57,053 bases of DNA from Candidatus Nitrosocaldus tengchongensis (GTDB taxonomy: Archaea > Thermoproteota > Nitrososphaeria > Nitrososphaerales > Nitrosocaldaceae). Location of the stretch: the NCBI GenBank assembly GCA_013538675.1, contig JACAFJ010000003.1:1-57053 (forward strand), in the 5' to 3' direction. A program made the translations under genes and the position numbers. The notes under the pieces are model-generated. The model did no database searches and was not told where the DNA came from. It saw only the letters and a list, made by a program, of their open reading frames with translations. Positions 17,199 to 25,557 of the stretch are shown here, one piece after another (position 1 is the stretch's first letter; each line of letters starts with the position of its first letter).

Positions 17199-18329
17199 TT
17201 GAGGATCATCCTAGTAGGCTTTGGAGTTGTAGGACAGAACCTAGTGAAGTTACTACTATCAAGGACTGATGATATATATGCAAGGTACGGAATGAAACCT
17301 AGGATAGTTGCTACGCTGGATAGTAAGGGAGCAGTTGTATGCCCATCTGGCCTAAACCTTCAGAGACTTCTTGAGGTTAAGCGTGTGTATGGTACTGTAG
17401 CGGCTTATGATGACAGGTATGAAGTTGGGGAACAAGAGAAGCAGTATATGGATAGCACAAGTCTGGAGGTTAGTAGTAGTGATGATGATGATTATAATAA
17501 TAATAATAATAATAATAGAGTTGAGGAGATAGTAAGGAGTGTAGACGCTGAAGTACTTGTAGAGGCTACACCAACAAATCTTAAAGATGGCGAACCAGGG
17601 CTCAGCAATATAATCACTGCTATAAAGCATGGTAAGAACATAATTACAGTTAACAAAGGTCCTTTAGCGCTTGCCATGCCTTCACTACTTGAACTTGCAG
17701 AGTACAATGGAGTCATACTTAGGTTCAGTGGTACAGTTGGAGGGGGTACACCTATCCTGGAGTTTGCAAAACACTGCCTGAAAGGCGATAGAATACTCTC
17801 ATTCAAGGGAATACTCAACGGCACAACAAACTACATACTGAGCATGATGGAGGAGGAAGGATTTACCTTTGATGAAGCATTGAATGATGCTAGAGGTAAG
17901 GGTTATGCAGAAGCAGACCCAAGCCTTGATATAGATGGGCTAGATGCTGCTGCAAAGTTGGTTATAATGGCAAACTGGATAATGGATCTGAAGATAACCA
18001 TGAGGGATGTTAGGTTCAAGGGCATAAGGGATGTAAGCTTGAACGATATACTTGAAGCTAAGAAACATGGCAAAGTAATAAAGCTGATAGCATCATGTGA
18101 TGAGAGCAGGAGGTTATCCGTTGAACCCATGCTTATAGATAAAGGTGAGCCTTTATGCGTTAATGGTACTCTTAACGCTGTTACATTCAAGTCAGAGCAC
18201 TCTGGTGAACTTACCGTTATAGGTAAGGGTGCTGGAGGGATGGAGACTGCAAGTGCAATACTACGAGATCTTATAGAGGTTAGGGAGACTATGAGTATTG
18301 GTATGGGTGTAGGGTTGGGTAGGAGTTGA
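17199..18329 (+). CDS. hom: Homoserine dehydrogenase
   Basis: Reduces aspartate semialdehyde to homoserine on the route to Thr and Met. It has an N-terminal Rossmann motif (GFGVVGQNL), the NKGPLAL block, and the catalytic block GTVGGGTPILEFAK followed by GILNGTTNYILS and GYAEADPSLDIDG. There is no C-terminal ACT domain, as in other short archaeal enzymes. The start is TTG at 17199. An insertion of poly-Asp and seven Asn (about residues 92-106) is encoded by an AAT trinucleotide tract. The stop overlaps the start of the PUA-protein gene by 4 bp. Confidence 0.93.
   Translation: MRIILVGFGVVGQNLVKLLLSRTDDIYARYGMKPRIVATLDSKGAVVCPSGLNLQRLLEVKRVYGTVAAYDDRYEVGEQEKQYMDSTSLEVSSSDDDDYNNNNNNNRVEEIVRSVDAEVLVEATPTNLKDGEPGLSNIITAIKHGKNIITVNKGPLALAMPSLLELAEYNGVILRFSGTVGGGTPILEFAKHCLKGDRILSFKGILNGTTNYILSMMEEEGFTFDEALNDARGKGYAEADPSLDIDGLDAAAKLVIMANWIMDLKITMRDVRFKGIRDVSLNDILEAKKHGKVIKLIASCDESRRLSVEPMLIDKGEPLCVNGTLNAVTFKSEHSGELTVIGKGAGGMETASAILRDLIEVRETMSIGMGVGLGRS
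17493..17517 (+). repeat. AAT trinucleotide tract inside hom
   Basis: About eight TAA/AAT units, preceded by GAT units, encode Asp and Asn runs. This is a microsatellite-like tract in a coding sequence and a candidate site for length variation. Confidence 0.85.
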
Positions 18330-18826
18330 GGGAGTACCATCTATCCAAGAGCGATATAGATGCTGTTATGCAGAGGATAAAGGATAGATGGCCAAAGCAT
18401 ATAAGCATGGGTATGAAGAGGCCTAAAACATTAAGGATAATAGAGATGGATGATGGCAGTATAGATGATAACTCCATACTGGTTGGTGATGATATAATAC
18501 TTGTTGTTAAAGATGGTATAATACTACCGTTCCTGAGCATGCAGTTACTTGGCTCTCTACCAAGTGTTAAAGTGGATATGGGTGCAGTTAAGCATGTATG
18601 CAATGGTGCCAGTGTTATGCGTCCTGGGATAGTAAGCATGGATGAGTTTGAGAAGGATAGCATAGTTGCTGTTAAGGATGAGAGGTATGGCAAGTGTATA
18701 GCAGTTGGTATAGCATCTGTTAGTAGTGATGATGCAAGGTCTATGAGCAAGGGTGTTATTATAGATAACAAACACTACATAGGCGATAGGTTCTGGAATG
18801 AGTGCAAAAGGAGGGGTATGCTTTAA
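18326..18826 (+). CDS. PUA-domain RNA-binding protein
   Basis: A 166-residue protein. The N-terminal part (LSKSDIDAVMQRIKDRWPK) resembles the pre-PUA region of archaeal Tma20/MCT-1-like proteins. The C-terminal part (about 85-160) is a PUA domain with VDMGAVKHVCNGASVMRPGIV and the characteristic Gly-rich strand pairs. Such proteins bind tRNA or rRNA and the related eukaryotic factors act in translation; the exact target is unknown. The start is TTG overlapping the hom stop codon, so translation is probably coupled. The pairing with hom is positional only. Confidence 0.82.
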   Translation: MREYHLSKSDIDAVMQRIKDRWPKHISMGMKRPKTLRIIEMDDGSIDDNSILVGDDIILVVKDGIILPFLSMQLLGSLPSVKVDMGAVKHVCNGASVMRPGIVSMDEFEKDSIVAVKDERYGKCIAVGIASVSSDDARSMSKGVIIDNKHYIGDRFWNECKRRGML

Positions 18827-18973
18827 TATAAATAAGTATCTGCCATTCTACTCCATCGCTCTTAGAATCCATTGGTTGATTTATGCTTATTATGCTGTTA
18901 CCAATACTATCATCCTTCCATTCTTGTTTTATGCTTTATGTATTATGCTTATAGCCACTTTGCTTAGCTTAAC

Positions 18974-19585
18974 TTAACTCAACCGTAGAGACTCTTCCTT
19001 ACAACCATTCCTGGTTATTATCAGCATATCAACACCATCGCCACTTGCAGCATCTCTTGCTACTGCCGATCTTATTGCTCTGATGGCAAGGTCTCTAGCC
19101 TCCTGCTCACTCATCTCTGGTCTGTAAGAGGCCTCTATTACGCCTATTGCCATCTCAGCCCCAGTGCCTACTGCTGCATAATCATCTGGGAGTATTGAGC
19201 CAAGTGGATCTAGTGTGTATATAGATGGCTTATCGGTATAAACATCTATGCCTCCAATTATTATCTGTGTTAGCAATGGGAAGTATCTCCTCTCGAAGAG
19301 GAGTACTGAGACCAACTTGCCTATTGAGTTTGGAGGAACCTCTCTCCTTATCTCGAATGCCTTGAGCCTTGCTATTGACTCTACCTGCCTCATGAGTATC
19401 TGCATATCAGCTACCATACCAGCACATGCTGCGCCTACCCTCTCAGTTATCTTGAATACCTTCTTGCCAGATCTACTCACAACGTAGGTTCCAAATGATA
19501 CCCTCTTCTCAGCAGCAAGTACTACACCGTCAGCGAACGCTAGTCCTACAGCTGTTGCCCCTGGCATGAACTGCTCGAATGCCAT
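18974..19585 (-). CDS. psmB: Proteasome beta-type subunit, probably lacking the catalytic threonine
   Basis: A 20S proteasome beta fold is clear (GVVLAAEKRVSFGTYV, GKKVFKITERVGAACAGMVADMQ, AVGTGAEMAIGVIE, ARDAASGDGVDMLIIT). Active beta subunits mature before Thr1 in a G-T-T-x-V-G context; this protein reads PGATAVG, placing Ala10 where Thr1 belongs, and the Asp17-equivalent is Glu (AAEKR). It is therefore likely a structural or modulating beta subunit. The ATG at 19585 gives MAFEQF; a GTG four codons upstream is an alternative. It lies directly downstream of the NHL-repeat gene. Confidence 0.88.
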   Translation of the reverse strand: MAFEQFMPGATAVGLAFADGVVLAAEKRVSFGTYVVSRSGKKVFKITERVGAACAGMVADMQILMRQVESIARLKAFEIRREVPPNSIGKLVSVLLFERRYFPLLTQIIIGGIDVYTDKPSIYTLDPLGSILPDDYAAVGTGAEMAIGVIEASYRPEMSEQEARDLAIRAIRSAVARDAASGDGVDMLIITRNGCKEESLRLS

Positions 19586-19600
19586 ACCCTTATGCACAGG

Positions 19601-20959
19601 CTAGGTAAATTTAGTCTTTTCTACCCTTCTGTAAAATAGTGCAAGTACAATGGCTATAAGCCCTGCTAGTATAGGAGGAGCAAAAGGAAACTCTGGTATC
19701 ACTGTAACTGTAGCGTTAAGTCTCTCAATCTTACTACCATTGCTCAACTCAACCTCAACCCTCCACACCCCCTCTATGCTTGGTGCAAACTCATCCTCAA
19801 CAATACCATTGCTCAGATCCCTTGTAGTATCCCTTGCTATACTACCATCTGGTCCCATCCAGATGAACCTTGCGTTACCATCACTCATGTCAGAGTGTAC
19901 AATAGCCCTTATACTCTGCCCAACATCTATAATACCATCATCGTTACCATCCAAGAGTTGTAGTGATGCCGATGATCTGCCTTCATCCTTGCTAAGTTCA
20001 GTCTCTCTCATGATGATCTTGAATACTTGAACCCTATTGTTCCCAGTATCAACCACAGCAAGCATATCACCACGTGCAGCAACACCAGTTGGGAAGCTGA
20101 ACTCGCCATCATCTGAGCCTTCCTTGCCGAAGTTGAAGAGGAAGTTCCCATTGCTGTCGAATACCTGTATCCTGTTGTTGAATGTATCAGCAACTATTAT
20201 GTTACCAAACCCATCAACTGCAACCCCATTTGGAAACATGAACTCGCCATCATCTGAGCCTTCCTTGCCGAAGTTGAAGAGGAAGTTCCCATTGCTGTCG
20301 AATACCTGTATCCTGTTGTTCCATACATCTGCAACGATTATCCTATCCCTGCTGTCTACTGCAACACCAGTTGGGAAGCTGAACTCGCCATCGTTAGAAC
20401 CTTCCTTGCCGAAGTTGAAGAGGAAGTTCCCATTGCTGTCGAATACCTGTACTCTATGCACATATGTATCAACTACTATGATCCTATCCCTGCTGTCTAT
20501 TGCAACACTGATAGGGTATGTGAACTGCCCATCGTACGAACTTGCTTTGCCGAACTGTAACTTGTAGGTACCCTTGTTATCGAATACCTGGATCCTGTAG
20601 TTGTGCAGATCAGCAACCACTATATCCCCTTTGCTGTTAACTGCAACACCTGATGGATGTGTGAACCCTCCAGGATCATAACCTGGAATACCAAACTTGA
20701 AGAGGAATCTACCGTTGCTATCGAATACCTGTATCCTGTTGTTCAGGTTATCTGTAACTATTATCCTGCCATTACCATCTATAACAGCACCATATGGAGT
20801 GTTGAACATACCATCAGACTTGTTATAACCAGTTATGACCATCTGCAATTTGAGAATGTAGGATGATGATGGTGAAGAATAAGCATCAACTATTATTATT
20901 ATTGGTGATGCAAGCAGTAGCAGAGGTAGTAATAGTGATAATAACATACGTATATTCAT
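19601..20959 (-). CDS. Secreted NHL-repeat beta-propeller protein with PEFPF C-terminal anchor
   Basis: A signal peptide (MNIRMLLSLLLPLLLLASP) is followed by six or more NHL repeats of about 47 residues, each with GVAVDSRDRIIVAD, NNRIQVFDSNGNF and FGKEGSDDGEF-like segments, which would fold into a beta-propeller. A beta-sandwich region follows, and the C-terminus has PEFPFAPP before a transmembrane helix and a basic tail, a surface-anchor arrangement common in thaumarchaeal exported proteins. The ATG at 20959 was chosen because it yields a clean signal peptide and sits 26-27 bp from a TATA box. NHL proteins bind protein or glycan partners; the ligand is unknown. Confidence 0.85.
   Translation of the reverse strand: MNIRMLLSLLLPLLLLASPIIIIVDAYSSPSSSYILKLQMVITGYNKSDGMFNTPYGAVIDGNGRIIVTDNLNNRIQVFDSNGRFLFKFGIPGYDPGGFTHPSGVAVNSKGDIVVADLHNYRIQVFDNKGTYKLQFGKASSYDGQFTYPISVAIDSRDRIIVVDTYVHRVQVFDSNGNFLFNFGKEGSNDGEFSFPTGVAVDSRDRIIVADVWNNRIQVFDSNGNFLFNFGKEGSDDGEFMFPNGVAVDGFGNIIVADTFNNRIQVFDSNGNFLFNFGKEGSDDGEFSFPTGVAARGDMLAVVDTGNNRVQVFKIIMRETELSKDEGRSSASLQLLDGNDDGIIDVGQSIRAIVHSDMSDGNARFIWMGPDGSIARDTTRDLSNGIVEDEFAPSIEGVWRVEVELSNGSKIERLNATVTVIPEFPFAPPILAGLIAIVLALFYRRVEKTKFT
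20094..20461 (-). repeat. Three near-identical direct repeats, period 141 bp, in the NHL gene
   Basis: Equivalent positions fall at 20100, 20241 and 20382, exactly 141 bp (47 codons) apart. About 80 bp per unit is almost identical at DNA level. The identity implies recent duplication or gene conversion of propeller blades. Confidence 0.9.
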
Positions 20960-20981
20960 ACAGCAGAGTCTCATGGTAGAA

Positions 20982-20989
20982 TATTTAAA
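20982..20989 (-). promoter_or_regulatory. TATA box of the NHL-repeat gene
   Basis: TTTAAATA on the minus strand, centred 26-27 bp before the chosen ATG at 20959. Confidence 0.5.
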
Positions 20990-21045
20990 CATAATGCATC
21001 CAATACATAACAAAAAGAAATAAGGTTTACGTACTCTCTACCTCT

Positions 21046-23196
21046 TTACTGGAATCTACCCTTTGCAGGGTTCTCATCCAGCGTTGGGTACCAGTTTGCG
21101 TTTGGTATTGCTATTACACCCATTCCTCCCCATGAGTCACCTAGATCAACATCTCCAGCAACTGCTATCATTGGATCGTTCTTCTCTATTGCTTCTTCAA
21201 TCTTCTCAACATCTATAATTCTAAGCACTGGAGCAAACTTTGCTGTTACATATGCGTAGAGTCCTCCACCTTCCTTGTAGCCGTATGAGACGCCATGTGT
21301 GCCTGAGTATCCTGGTATTACTAATGCAACATCTGTCTTGCTTGGATCCTCATAATCCAACTTCACAACGGTTATTGCTGCCTTTGCATGGTTCTCATCA
21401 TCTATAACGAAGAGTCCTCCAGAGTTTGCACTTACAACATATCTACCATCTGGGGTTATTGGGCTCTGTATTGGTGTTCCATTCACCTTAAGAACCTTCA
21501 CCAATGTTGGGTTTGATGGACCTCCAACCTTCTCACCTATATCGAATATCAAGAGCCTTCCCTGTAGTAGCCTATCTTGCTCAAGCATAACGAATGCTGT
21601 TACCCAGTACCTATGCCCATTGATCTCTGGCCCAATGTATGATGCTATTGGTATACCTACACCCAACTTCTTTCCTGGGGCTGCTGGATCATCGAGTTGA
21701 GCAGGGCTTATTGGTCTGTGCATCTCCTTCCTCTGATCTAGAGAGAGTACTGCTATATGATTTGCCATGTGGTATGGTCCTGCTATCAATCCATCTGGAG
21801 TTAGCCAGAAGCCATGTGGACCAGCAAGAGGAACACTAGCCCTTATTGAGAATTCTGGCTTTATATCCTCTGCCTTAACATTTGGATCGAACATCTTGCT
21901 AGCATCGAATACCTGGAACTCAGATCCAGCATTTATACCAGTTACAACCCACTTGTTATCTGGAGTAACTGCTATGTGTGCTGGGTCCATGCCAGTTGTG
22001 ATGTAGTTCTTGAATATCTCATGCTTCTCAGCATCTATAACTGTTAGGTAGTTGTCATGCCAGTTTGTCTGCACAACAAACTTGCCATCTGCTGACTCCC
22101 AGAGGTTGTGTGGATTATTCAAGCCTTGGCCTATCTTTGCTATCCTCTGCCAAGTCTGTGCATCTATAACGTTTATGCTACCTGGCCATGGCTTTGCGAA
22201 CTTACCAAGCAGATTGCCTAGATACTTATCCTTCATGCTATCGAACTGTGCATCTACCCATACCTCTCCAACTCCTGGTGTTGTTGGTGGTGGTAGTATG
22301 CTAGCAGGCCTCTCCCATGGAGCTGGACCCCATATCCAGGATGCGAACTTCTGCGTTGTTATATCATTTGCTGGATCGTTATCCTGTGTTATCGCATTGT
22401 ATGGTACACCAACTGAGATGACACCAACCATGTATGGATGGATTGCACATACATACACGTATACACCAGCATCTGGCTTCCATACCTGTGATCTATCTCC
22501 AGGGTTGAGTATTGCTAGGGTCTTTGCTGTATACTCCTTATCCATGTTCAACTGTAGATCGGTTATCCTTGTAACTACAGTTATTGTATGCACTGATGCT
22601 GCCTCACTGGCATCCCATTGCACTGCTGTCCCAGGCTCTATCTGGAGTGCTGATGGTACAAACCATGGAACAAACTCACTAACTACTATTGTTCTAGGCA
22701 TCTCTACCTGAGGCTGAGGTAACTCTCCAGTTACTGCTCTAGCCTGATAGTAGACTGTTACTGTAGCATTAAATACTTCTCCATTTGTATTATGCAACTC
22801 TACCTGCAATGCATTATTAAATACCCATGTCCCACTCGTGCCAACTGATCTGTATATCTCAGCATCGAACTCTTTGCCAGCAAGCTCATTCTGCCCTGTA
22901 ACTGCTGTACCCGCTGCAAATGTATTCTTTGGATGAAGTATGACTATATCTACATCCTTATCAGCTGTGAAGGTTAACCTTCCAGAATACACAACATTAT
23001 CTTGCAACTGTAGTACCTTTACAGCTTGGTGAGCTTCATGACCAACAAGCCATGCATGAGGCTCTGATGTCAACTGCTTGGTCTCTATATAGCGCTTTAT
23101 CCTTGCAGCATCAACGTTCTGAAGGCTTATTGGTGCTATTAGGAAACCAAAGACTGCTATTGCTGCTACAATTGCGCCTAATACTGCCTTGTTCAT
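21046..23196 (-). CDS. Secreted cupredoxin - nitrous-oxide-reductase-like beta-propeller protein
   Basis: Residues 1-31 form a signal peptide. Residues 33-155 are a beta-rich domain. Residues 168-265 are a cupredoxin with type-1 copper ligands H204, C251, H254 and M257 (SVHT, then CAIHPYM). Residues 310-715 are a seven-bladed YVTN/N2OR-like propeller. The propeller carries many blade-face histidines (H364, H381, H408, H462, H477, H481, H529, H635) in motifs such as NNPHNLW, GPHGFW, PYHMANH and NGHRYW. Nitrous oxide reductase has the reverse domain order, a CuA motif with two Cys and a DxHHPH motif, none of which is kept. A copper redox role outside the membrane is inferred. Codon use and a strong TATA box suggest high expression. 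Confidence 0.8.
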   Translation of the reverse strand: MNKAVLGAIVAAIAVFGFLIAPISLQNVDAARIKRYIETKQLTSEPHAWLVGHEAHQAVKVLQLQDNVVYSGRLTFTADKDVDIVILHPKNTFAAGTAVTGQNELAGKEFDAEIYRSVGTSGTWVFNNALQVELHNTNGEVFNATVTVYYQARAVTGELPQPQVEMPRTIVVSEFVPWFVPSALQIEPGTAVQWDASEAASVHTITVVTRITDLQLNMDKEYTAKTLAILNPGDRSQVWKPDAGVYVYVCAIHPYMVGVISVGVPYNAITQDNDPANDITTQKFASWIWGPAPWERPASILPPPTTPGVGEVWVDAQFDSMKDKYLGNLLGKFAKPWPGSINVIDAQTWQRIAKIGQGLNNPHNLWESADGKFVVQTNWHDNYLTVIDAEKHEIFKNYITTGMDPAHIAVTPDNKWVVTGINAGSEFQVFDASKMFDPNVKAEDIKPEFSIRASVPLAGPHGFWLTPDGLIAGPYHMANHIAVLSLDQRKEMHRPISPAQLDDPAAPGKKLGVGIPIASYIGPEINGHRYWVTAFVMLEQDRLLQGRLLIFDIGEKVGGPSNPTLVKVLKVNGTPIQSPITPDGRYVVSANSGGLFVIDDENHAKAAITVVKLDYEDPSKTDVALVIPGYSGTHGVSYGYKEGGGLYAYVTAKFAPVLRIIDVEKIEEAIEKNDPMIAVAGDVDLGDSWGGMGVIAIPNANWYPTLDENPAKGRFQ

Positions 23197-23218
23197 CACA
23201 CAACTCTACACATAGAGA

Positions 23219-23226
23219 GTATATAA
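23219..23226 (-). promoter_or_regulatory. TATA box of the cupredoxin-propeller gene
   Basis: CTTATATA on the minus strand, centred 26-27 bp before the ATG at 23196. A second TTAAATAT-like element about 22 bp further upstream could be an alternative box. Confidence 0.5.
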
Positions 23227-23361
23227 GATTTTTGTACCACAATACTTAAATATCTCCATAAGAAAATGGACCTTATCCTATTTATGATCAAATATATGCT
23301 AAATAATAGGTTCAATTACCCCTATACGATTACTGTAACCTATATTATAGAATCATTGTGG

Positions 23362-24270
23362 CTATTGGGTTATTTTATCATACCTCTTCATAACATATGC
23401 TATCTCATCTATCATATCACTAGGCATTATATGCAGACCAAGCCTATTGTATGCATTTATGCCAGCAGAACCATTTATGTATGCAGCAGATGCAGCAGCA
23501 TGGAATGGCTCCATACCCTTGGCTAGTAAACCTGCCAAGAGCCCTGAGAGGATATCCCCTGTACCCCCTACAGTCATTGCACATATATGGGTTCTATTAA
23601 CAGCAGCCCTAGAACCATCGGAGATCACATCTACCCATCCCTTCAGTAGCACTGTTACGTTATACTTCTCTGCCTCCCTCCTGACGTTCATAACCCTTGT
23701 ATGCTCATCCACTCCAGCATCAGAACCGAAGAGCCTCTTGAACTCTCCTGCATGAGGTGTAACTATAACCCTTCTGCCATTCACTACTGGGAGTATATCA
23801 GGCAGTAGTGCACCTGCATCAAGCACTATACCACTATTGCTATTTGATTCTGTAAGGTACATTACAAGGTCCTTTAACGCATCTATCCTTGCTATACTTA
23901 AACCCATTCCTATAGCAGCGCTATCAACCCTCTTTGGTAGCATACCTTTGAGCCTGTTCACACTCCCCTTTGTTAGCCTAGCATCTGGGAGTGGTAGCAC
24001 GATTAGACTTGGATTATACGCCCTCAACGCTAAAGATATCCTCTCTGGCACAGCAACGTACACTAGATCTGCTCCACTCCTGTATGCTGCAAGTGCTGCT
24101 AGAAGTGGTGCACCATGGTATACCTTGCTTCCTCCAACTATGAGCACTACACCATTATCCCCCTTCTTTGACCTAGCAAGCCTAGGAGGTATCAATTGCT
24201 TCACATACAGCTCATCAACCTCTACAACATTATTAGCACTAACATTAGCCATGCATGACCTTCCTTCCAA
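23362..24270 (-). CDS. nnrD: ADP/ATP-dependent (S)-NAD(P)H-hydrate dehydratase
   Basis: Repairs hydrated NADH and NADPH. The ribokinase-like fold is shown by VVLIVGGSKVYHGAP, AAYRSGADLVYVAVPE, VIVTPHAGEFKRLFG and GGTGDILSGLLAGLLAKG. The last motif contains the catalytic Asp (GTGD), and the PHAGEF motif is diagnostic for this family. The N-terminal epimerase domain found in fused archaeal enzymes is absent. The start overlaps trmI by 26 bp, so the two are probably co-transcribed. Confidence 0.9.
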   Translation of the reverse strand: MEGRSCMANVSANNVVEVDELYVKQLIPPRLARSKKGDNGVVLIVGGSKVYHGAPLLAALAAYRSGADLVYVAVPERISLALRAYNPSLIVLPLPDARLTKGSVNRLKGMLPKRVDSAAIGMGLSIARIDALKDLVMYLTESNSNSGIVLDAGALLPDILPVVNGRRVIVTPHAGEFKRLFGSDAGVDEHTRVMNVRREAEKYNVTVLLKGWVDVISDGSRAAVNRTHICAMTVGGTGDILSGLLAGLLAKGMEPFHAAASAAYINGSAGINAYNRLGLHIMPSDMIDEIAYVMKRYDKITQ

Positions 24271-25018
24271 AGGCTAAATAAGTTGTATGCCCTACCATCC
24301 TGAATACAGGTCTAGTCATTCCTTCTCTAGCCTCTATATGCCTTATCATCAACTCTGTGAACTCAAGATCTACAAACCTACCCTTCATAGATGTTGATAA
24401 CCTCTCTAACTGGTTCATAGTTGGGCATATAGCACATAGTGGAGCACTACCCTTCATTGCATCATACACATTATCAAGGACCTTCCATGGGTCTCCAACA
24501 TCTATCACTGCAGCATCCATACTGCTAACCTCTAACTTCCCTATACTAGCATCTTTGTTGATTATAGTAACATAGGGCTCAAGCCCTAACCTGCTTAGAT
24601 TCCTCCTTGCTATGGGGATGAACTCATCCCTCATCTCATAAGAGTATACACGTCCTTCAGGCTTGACTATACCTGCTAGAAATGTTGTTAGTGCCCCACT
24701 CCCCATACCTACCTCTAGCACGTTCATGCCAGAGCATATGCCTAGCCTTGAGGCTATGTAGCCCATATCCTTTGGATACACGATCTGGGTCCTTCTCTCA
24801 CTCTTCATTACAACATCGTAGGTTAGAGGCTTTAGCAGATACACCCTCTTCCCTAAACTACTCTCTATGTATGAACCATACTCTTTGCCTATCGCCTCAT
24901 CCAGATCTATTATGCCTAGATGGGTATGCACTTTCTTACCCTTCTCTACCTTGATTAGCCATGACCTCTTTCCATGTAATAGCAATAGGTAGGTACCTTC
25001 ACTTATAGTATTATTCAT
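24245..25018 (-). CDS. trmI: tRNA (adenine-N1)-methyltransferase, TrmI family
   Basis: An SAM-dependent class I methyltransferase that would modify A57/A58 in the tRNA T-loop. The N-terminal beta domain includes HTHLGIIDLDEAIGKEYGS and RRTQIVYPKDMGYI, which are TrmI signatures. The SAM motif I is VLEVGMGSGALT, followed by YSYEMRDEF and VIDVGDPWK. Length of 257 residues is typical. It is the first gene of a two-gene unit with nnrD. Confidence 0.93.
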   Translation of the reverse strand: MNNTISEGTYLLLLHGKRSWLIKVEKGKKVHTHLGIIDLDEAIGKEYGSYIESSLGKRVYLLKPLTYDVVMKSERRTQIVYPKDMGYIASRLGICSGMNVLEVGMGSGALTTFLAGIVKPEGRVYSYEMRDEFIPIARRNLSRLGLEPYVTIINKDASIGKLEVSSMDAAVIDVGDPWKVLDNVYDAMKGSAPLCAICPTMNQLERLSTSMKGRFVDLEFTELMIRHIEAREGMTRPVFRMVGHTTYLAFGRKVMHG

Positions 25019-25158
25019 ATTTCTTACTAGAGAAAGGAAGAGCGTATTAAATATTTATTATTGGTTCGTCCTTGCCATGGAGAATGGGATGACTACTAAC
25101 TGAATAGAAGATGGTACTATGATCAGCATCAGTAGTAGTAGGTAGTATGGGAAATAAA

Positions 25159-25461
25159 TTATATCACATCATCGCCCTTTACCATCTTTGCAACCTTACC
25201 CTTCAACTTCACATCCAGCCTAAAGTCCTCTGGCGATAGAGAGTCTCTAGTACGCCTTCTTATCACTAGACCACACCTACCCTCGGCAAGCAACTTGCTC
25301 CTAACACAGCTTGCATATGCACATGATGGTCCTACACACTCTTGCTCTAGCCAGTCACACCATAGAATGTTGCCCTTGAACCTTAGTACGTTCTTACCGC
25401 ACTTGAACCATGTGCACTTTGGCCAACACATACCATCCTTATCTGGACCTTCAACCTTCAT
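25159..25461 (-). CDS. Cysteine-rich 100-residue protein, unknown
   Basis: Nine cysteines occur within about the first 65 residues, in CWPKCTWFKCGKN, LWCDWLEQECVGPSC and YASCVRSKL patterns. The remainder is basic and devoid of Cys. The spacing suggests two zinc sites or an iron-sulfur cluster, but no named family is recognised. There is no signal peptide or membrane segment, so it is probably cytoplasmic. It lies between trmI and argS on the same strand. Confidence 0.65.
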   Translation of the reverse strand: MKVEGPDKDGMCWPKCTWFKCGKNVLRFKGNILWCDWLEQECVGPSCAYASCVRSKLLAEGRCGLVIRRRTRDSLSPEDFRLDVKLKGKVAKMVKGDDVI

Positions 25462-25557
25462 GCCTCTACTCTATACTTATTACACTGTACTGATAAAAAT
25501 AATTTTCTTTTCCTCCGATAATATGGATGAAGTATGTATGGTACCATATATATACTG

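Noticed and set aside
20094-20461. Regularly spaced repeats resembling a CRISPR array
   Set aside because: Period is exactly 141 bp, units are in frame and translate to NHL blades; spacers are not unique sequences.
21046-23196. True nitrous oxide reductase (nosZ)
   Set aside because: Domain order is reversed, CuA with two Cys is missing and the DxHHPH motif is NNPH.
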